Source: Caccocola sp964450835 (GTDB taxonomy: Bacteria > Synergistota > Synergistia > Synergistales > Synergistaceae). From it: 64,000 bases of DNA. The stretch covers positions 1 to 64,000 of the forward strand of contig CAYVEQ010000001.1 of the NCBI GenBank assembly GCA_964450835.1, read 5' to 3'. The notes under the pieces were generated by a model. The model searched no databases. It was not told the origin of the DNA and saw nothing but the letters and a program-made list of their open reading frames with translations. The translations under genes and the position numbers were made by a program. Below, in pieces: positions 60,518 to 64,000 of the stretch; the first letter of the stretch is position 1; every line of letters begins with the position of its first letter.

Positions 60518-63500
60518 CTACTCAGCGACTTGTTCTTTGCGCGGGCGTTCCGGACAAGCCCCGCGCCAGGGGCATTGCGGACAGCGCCCGCTCAGGCCGC
60601 GGAAGTCTCCCGTGACCGCCCGCACCGCCGCGTTCTCTATCTCTTTTTCGATCTTTTCAAAATCTCCCGCGCCGGCGTCGTAGGCGCGCATATCCCCCCG
60701 CTCGCCGGTATCGAGATATATGAGAGCCGAGTCTATCGGAGTCTTCGCCTTTCCCTTGGCGGCAAGGCAGCGGTTGAGCGCGCAGGCGTAAAATTCAAGC
60801 TGTTTCTCGTAGTAGAAGCGCGGCGCGGATTCTTCCGGCGCGCTCTTCCAGTCGCGAAGGTGAAACCCGTGTTCGTCGTTCCAGAAAATATCCGTTGTTC
60901 CGACGAGCGTCGTTCCGTTAAGCGGCACGCGGAAACGCGTCTCTCTCCGCAAAGTTCCTTTTTCTTCCGCGAGGCGCAGGCGCGAGCACTCTTCCGTCTC
61001 CGCGAAGCGTTCAAGCATTGAGCGCAGCCTCGCGCGCGCTTCGTCTGACGCATATTCGCCGCGAAGTTCCGCCGGCAGCCGCAGCAGCATCCCGTTAAAT
61101 TCTTCGCCGCGCGCGGCAGGCAGGACAGCTTTCACGCTTTCTTTGTCAAAGTTCCAGCGCGAGAGCAGAAAGTGCGCCATCACTCCGAAGTTTGTGCCGC
61201 CGCCGCCTCCTTTCACAGTCCAACCGGAGAAAAGCCCCTGCCGGTAAATCATTCTGTATGCCGCGGGACACCACGAAATCACGGTGTAGGCGGAGGCGGA
61301 AAGACGCGCGAGTCTGGCGGGGCCGGCGGCTTTCAGCTCAAGCTCGGCGCCTGACGGCGCGGCGGCGGGCGCCGCGTATAACCGCTGTTCTTTGCCGTCC
61401 TCCGTCAATTCCGTATAGCTTTCGCAGATTCCGCTTTCTATTATGCCTCCGAGGAAGTCCTGTTTCGCGCCGTTTTTCTTCTTATTCTTCTGTTCTTTCG
61501 GTTTTTTGTACGTGCCGCAGAGTATCAAACGGTCGCGGGCGCGCGTGCAGCCCACGTAAAGCAGCCGGTCCGACTCTTCCCGCTCGGCGGCACGCTCCGA
61601 TGACATTTCCCATCTGTACGCGGCGGTATGTCCGTCATCGGGGGCCTCTTCCGCGTCTTTATCTTTAAGAAAGTCGGGATAATTATTCGCGGCTGCTCCG
61701 TATTTCTTTGAGACTATAACAGAAGGAAGCCCGCGGCTTTTCCCTTCTGACACAGCCAGGGCGACAACGGGAAATTCAAGTCCTTTCGCTGCGTGGACAG
61801 TCATTACGCGCACGGCCTCCACTTCGTCGCCGAAAATATCCGGCTCTTCCTGCGCGTTTTCCTGCGACGACGCGATACGCAGGTAATCGGCGCAGCCGTG
61901 GAGGGACTTGTCCTCGGAGCGTTCATACTCCGAGGCGATGTTGGCGAGAAACGCTATGTTCGCGTTGACGCGAAGCCTGCGCCTGCCGTCGAAATTTTCA
62001 AGGAACCGCGGCTCTTTGAGGAACGAAAGCAGAGCTTCCGACACTCCGCAGAGCAGCGCGCGGCGGCGCAGTCCGTCAAGGCGCTCCATAATGTCGGGAC
62101 GTTTCTCCCATACCGCCTCGGCGAGAGGAAGAGGCTCGTTTCTCTTTTTTCTCGCGAGGGCGCTTGCTATAAGCTCATCGGCTTCACCGCTTTCCGTCCC
62201 GCTGAAGGGCGAGGCAAGCCACCCGGCGAGCCGCATAGGGTCGTCCGGAGCGTCGAGCAGCGAAACCAGGTTTACAAGGTCGCCTGTTTCGCCGCGCCCG
62301 AAATAATCCTTGCTTGTCAAAAGCACGCAGGGCAGCCCTAGCCGTTCGAAGGCGCGCTCGATTCCGGAATATTCCGTGCGCGCCCTCACCAGAACGGCGA
62401 AGTCGCTCCATTTCACGGGACGGAAATCCTTCTTATCCTTATCCCATACCGGGGCTTCTGACTTGACCATTTCACAAAATTCACGCCCCACAGCGGAGTA
62501 GAGCATGAGCGACAAATCGTCCTTTTTTTTGCCGTCCGCATAGGAAGAGCAGGCGCGTATGATTTCAAAACGTTTGTACGGAACTTCGGCAGTGTCGCGG
62601 CGCGCCGCCGCCTCGTTGTTTTCGGGAGCGGCGAGCGATTCGTACATGACCGGCGAGCCGCTTTTCCCCCACATATTGCCGAAGACCGCGTTGAACTTCT
62701 CAAGAAGCGCTCCGGCCGTACGGAAGTTCTGCCCTAACGGGATATATTTCGCCTCGCCGTCGTCCATAGCCCGCCTAGTGTAGTCGCGGAAGAGCGAGAG
62801 GTCGGCGTTGCGGAAACGGTAGATAGACTGTTTCTGGTCGCCGACGATAAAGAGCGTAGCCTTTCCCTCTTTCCGGAGAGACTCTATCAGCGCGTTCTGC
62901 AGCGGATCGGTGTCCTGAAACTCGTCGACCAATATGTGCTTGAATTTTGTTTTGTACTTCGGCGAGGAGCTGACCGCTTTCGAGGCGTAACAGATAAGAT
63001 CCGACTGAGTTAGCAGATTCTCCTGTCTGCGGAAATTGTCCCAGCAGGCCCAGCCGACTGCGCAGATTTTGCAAAGCAGCGTGTTCACGCGCTTTTCGGC
63101 GGGCGTCGGCGGCTCGGCCATAGCTAGCTGCTTTACATATTCGTCGCGCCATTCCGCAAGCGGGGAGCCGAGGAGCGACTCTATCTCGGTTTTTACCCGC
63201 CCCTGCGGCAGGGGTTTCAGCGTCTCCGAAAAGAGTTCTTCGCAGAATGCGGCGAGCTTATCGTCATCTGTCTCGTCAAGTCTGCTCCAGTTTTCATATA
63301 AACAGGAAAATTTCCACTGCGCCCCGTTTATGTCGCAGCTCCCCCCAAGAACGCGGCGTGAGTTCAGCTCCAGGATTATTTTGCCTATCCACAGTTTGTA
63401 CAGTTCGCGGCGCACAGAGCGCGCCGAGGCGACGTCTTTCTCCAGAGCCGAGCCGTCGCAGTTCCACAGTTCTTCCGCGCTCTGCCCCGCGCAGTAGAGC

Positions 63501-64000
63501 TTTTCCGCGCAGATGCACGCCGCCTTGGCAATCTCTTTCGGCGTGAGCGCGTTGACTGTATCCGTAAAATCGCGCTCGGCGAAGAGCCCGCCTGAGCGCT
63601 CGCGCCATTCCTCGGGCAGCAGGGATTTTATTTTTTCGAATGACGAGGAGGAAAGCGCCGACTCAAACTCATTCCACCATATGGCTTTCTTCGGCTCAGG
63701 CATTATGACCGAGGCCGGGTCTATATCAAGCGCGAGGCCTGACTCTCTTATCAGCCTCATCGAAAAGGCGTGTATCGTCGAAATATAGGCGTCGTCCAGG
63801 CCCTCTATGCGATCTTTCAGGTGGGCCAGGTCAGCCGGATATTTCTCGTACCACCGCTCAAGAGTCTTTTTTATTCTGTCGAGCATCTCCGCCGCGGCCT
63901 TTTTTGTAAATGTAAGCACCAGTATCTCGTTTACCCCGCAGGCCGGGTCCGACGCCAGCAGCCACGCGAAGCGCTGCGAGAGAGTCTGGGTTTTCCCAGT
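60518..64000 (-). CDS. addA: AddA/RecB-like helicase-nuclease (N-terminus cut by window edge)
   Basis: At least 1,160 residues, still open at the right edge. UvrD-type superfamily 1 motifs: partial Walker A TGKTQTLSQRFAW at the very edge, Walker B ILVDEFQDTDPLQNALI, VGDQKQSIYRFRNADLSLF, VMTVHAAKGLEFPVVAL, LLYVGCTRARDRLIL. The C-terminal PD-(D/E)XK nuclease has GTTDIFW, DWKSAPE and YEKQLEFYACAL. It resects double-strand breaks as AddAB. A CPQC..GAC cluster at the C-terminus may bind Fe-S, unusual for AddA. An addB partner is not in the window and may be upstream, beyond 64000. Confidence 0.92.
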   Translation of the reverse strand, partial: TGKTQTLSQRFAWLLASDPACGVNEILVLTFTKKAAAEMLDRIKKTLERWYEKYPADLAHLKDRIEGLDDAYISTIHAFSMRLIRESGLALDIDPASVIMPEPKKAIWWNEFESALSSSSFEKIKSLLPEEWRERSGGLFAERDFTDTVNALTPKEIAKAACICAEKLYCAGQSAEELWNCDGSALEKDVASARSVRRELYKLWIGKIILELNSRRVLGGSCDINGAQWKFSCLYENWSRLDETDDDKLAAFCEELFSETLKPLPQGRVKTEIESLLGSPLAEWRDEYVKQLAMAEPPTPAEKRVNTLLCKICAVGWACWDNFRRQENLLTQSDLICYASKAVSSSPKYKTKFKHILVDEFQDTDPLQNALIESLRKEGKATLFIVGDQKQSIYRFRNADLSLFRDYTRRAMDDGEAKYIPLGQNFRTAGALLEKFNAVFGNMWGKSGSPVMYESLAAPENNEAAARRDTAEVPYKRFEIIRACSSYADGKKKDDLSLMLYSAVGREFCEMVKSEAPVWDKDKKDFRPVKWSDFAVLVRARTEYSGIERAFERLGLPCVLLTSKDYFGRGETGDLVNLVSLLDAPDDPMRLAGWLASPFSGTESGEADELIASALARKKRNEPLPLAEAVWEKRPDIMERLDGLRRRALLCGVSEALLSFLKEPRFLENFDGRRRLRVNANIAFLANIASEYERSEDKSLHGCADYLRIASSQENAQEEPDIFGDEVEAVRVMTVHAAKGLEFPVVALAVSEGKSRGLPSVIVSKKYGAAANNYPDFLKDKDAEEAPDDGHTAAYRWEMSSERAAEREESDRLLYVGCTRARDRLILCGTYKKPKEQKNKKKNGAKQDFLGGIIESGICESYTELTEDGKEQRLYAAPAAAPSGAELELKAAGPARLARLSASAYTVISWCPAAYRMIYRQGLFSGWTVKGGGGGTNFGVMAHFLLSRWNFDKESVKAVLPAARGEEFNGMLLRLPAELRGEYASDEARARLRSMLERFAETEECSRLRLAEEKGTLRRETRFRVPLNGTTLVGTTDIFWNDEHGFHLRDWKSAPEESAPRFYYEKQLEFYACALNRCLAAKGKAKTPIDSALIYLDTGERGDMRAYDAGAGDFEKIEKEIENAAVRAVTGDFRGLSGRCPQCPWRGACPERPRKEQVAE

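Noticed and set aside
1..64000. CRISPR arrays, insertion sequences, phage or integrative elements
   Set aside because: No regularly spaced direct repeats, transposase or integrase motif, or tRNA-adjacent direct repeat was found by eye in either strand.

Overview
The window is a dense bacterial chromosomal segment, GC-rich with short AT-rich promoter gaps, and most genes lie on the minus strand in long operons with overlapping ends. A nine-gene V/A-type ATPase, GatCAB, an RNase P RNA of bacterial class A, frequent TTG start codons and an anaerobe-like gene mix suggest a Gram-negative anaerobe, and Synergistetes (Synergistaceae) is my best guess. That assignment is inference. There is no rRNA, CRISPR array, transposase or phage gene, so this is core genome with one accessory catabolic island.

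Layout. 1-5984: a partial YgiQ radical-SAM gene; a YgjP-type metalloprotease overlapping an MBL-fold hydrolase; a minus-strand set of LuxR-type regulator, flippase-like membrane protein and isoprenylcysteine-methyltransferase-like protein; a TtcA-like thiolase. 6063-8960: nif3-scpA-scpB-rluB operon (chromosome segregation and rRNA modification). 9194-9539: rnpB with its own promoter and hairpin. 10021-15966: catabolic operon made of a MatC-type carrier, a beta-propeller lactonase, a LysR regulator, an aconitase-type hydratase and an RraA-type aldolase, with a perfect LysR-type box over the promoter. 16282-24986: V-type ATPase operon (D, B, A, F, C, E, K, I, G/H in map order). Its K subunit carries the Na+-binding residues known from Enterococcus hirae NtpK. 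25527-25689: tRNA-Glu(CTC) and tRNA-Gln(CTG).

25846-38417: uvrB-uvrA-rlmB (excision repair, rRNA methylation) and then a proteostasis/tRNA operon reading lon-like, nth, tilS, hpt, ftsH. 38633-43821: stress genes: cold-shock protein on the minus strand, and clpB and htpG on the plus strand, each with its own promoter. 44000-47350: an MFS permease and an EF-G-like GTPase. 47577-59766: one long minus-strand run, miaB-comEA-comEC-coaX-dus-lysS-ligA-gatC-gatA-gatB, mixing tRNA modification, aminoacylation, DNA uptake and ligation. 59962-60426: a small secreted protein of unknown function. 60518-64000: an AddA/RecB-like helicase-nuclease cut by the right edge.

The most interesting candidate for an undescribed system is the 10-16 kb operon. 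Its enzyme order (lactonase, hydratase, aldolase yielding 2-oxoacids) has the logic of the lower 4,5-protocatechuate pathway (LigI-LigJ-LigK), but it would be built from unrelated protein families and comes with its own carrier and regulator. Other points: a LuxR-type regulator whose receiver domain lacks the phospho-acceptor aspartate, an inverted repeat between the clpB promoter and its ribosome-binding site, a 77-nt uvrB/uvrA overlap, and a ComEC without its MBL domain.
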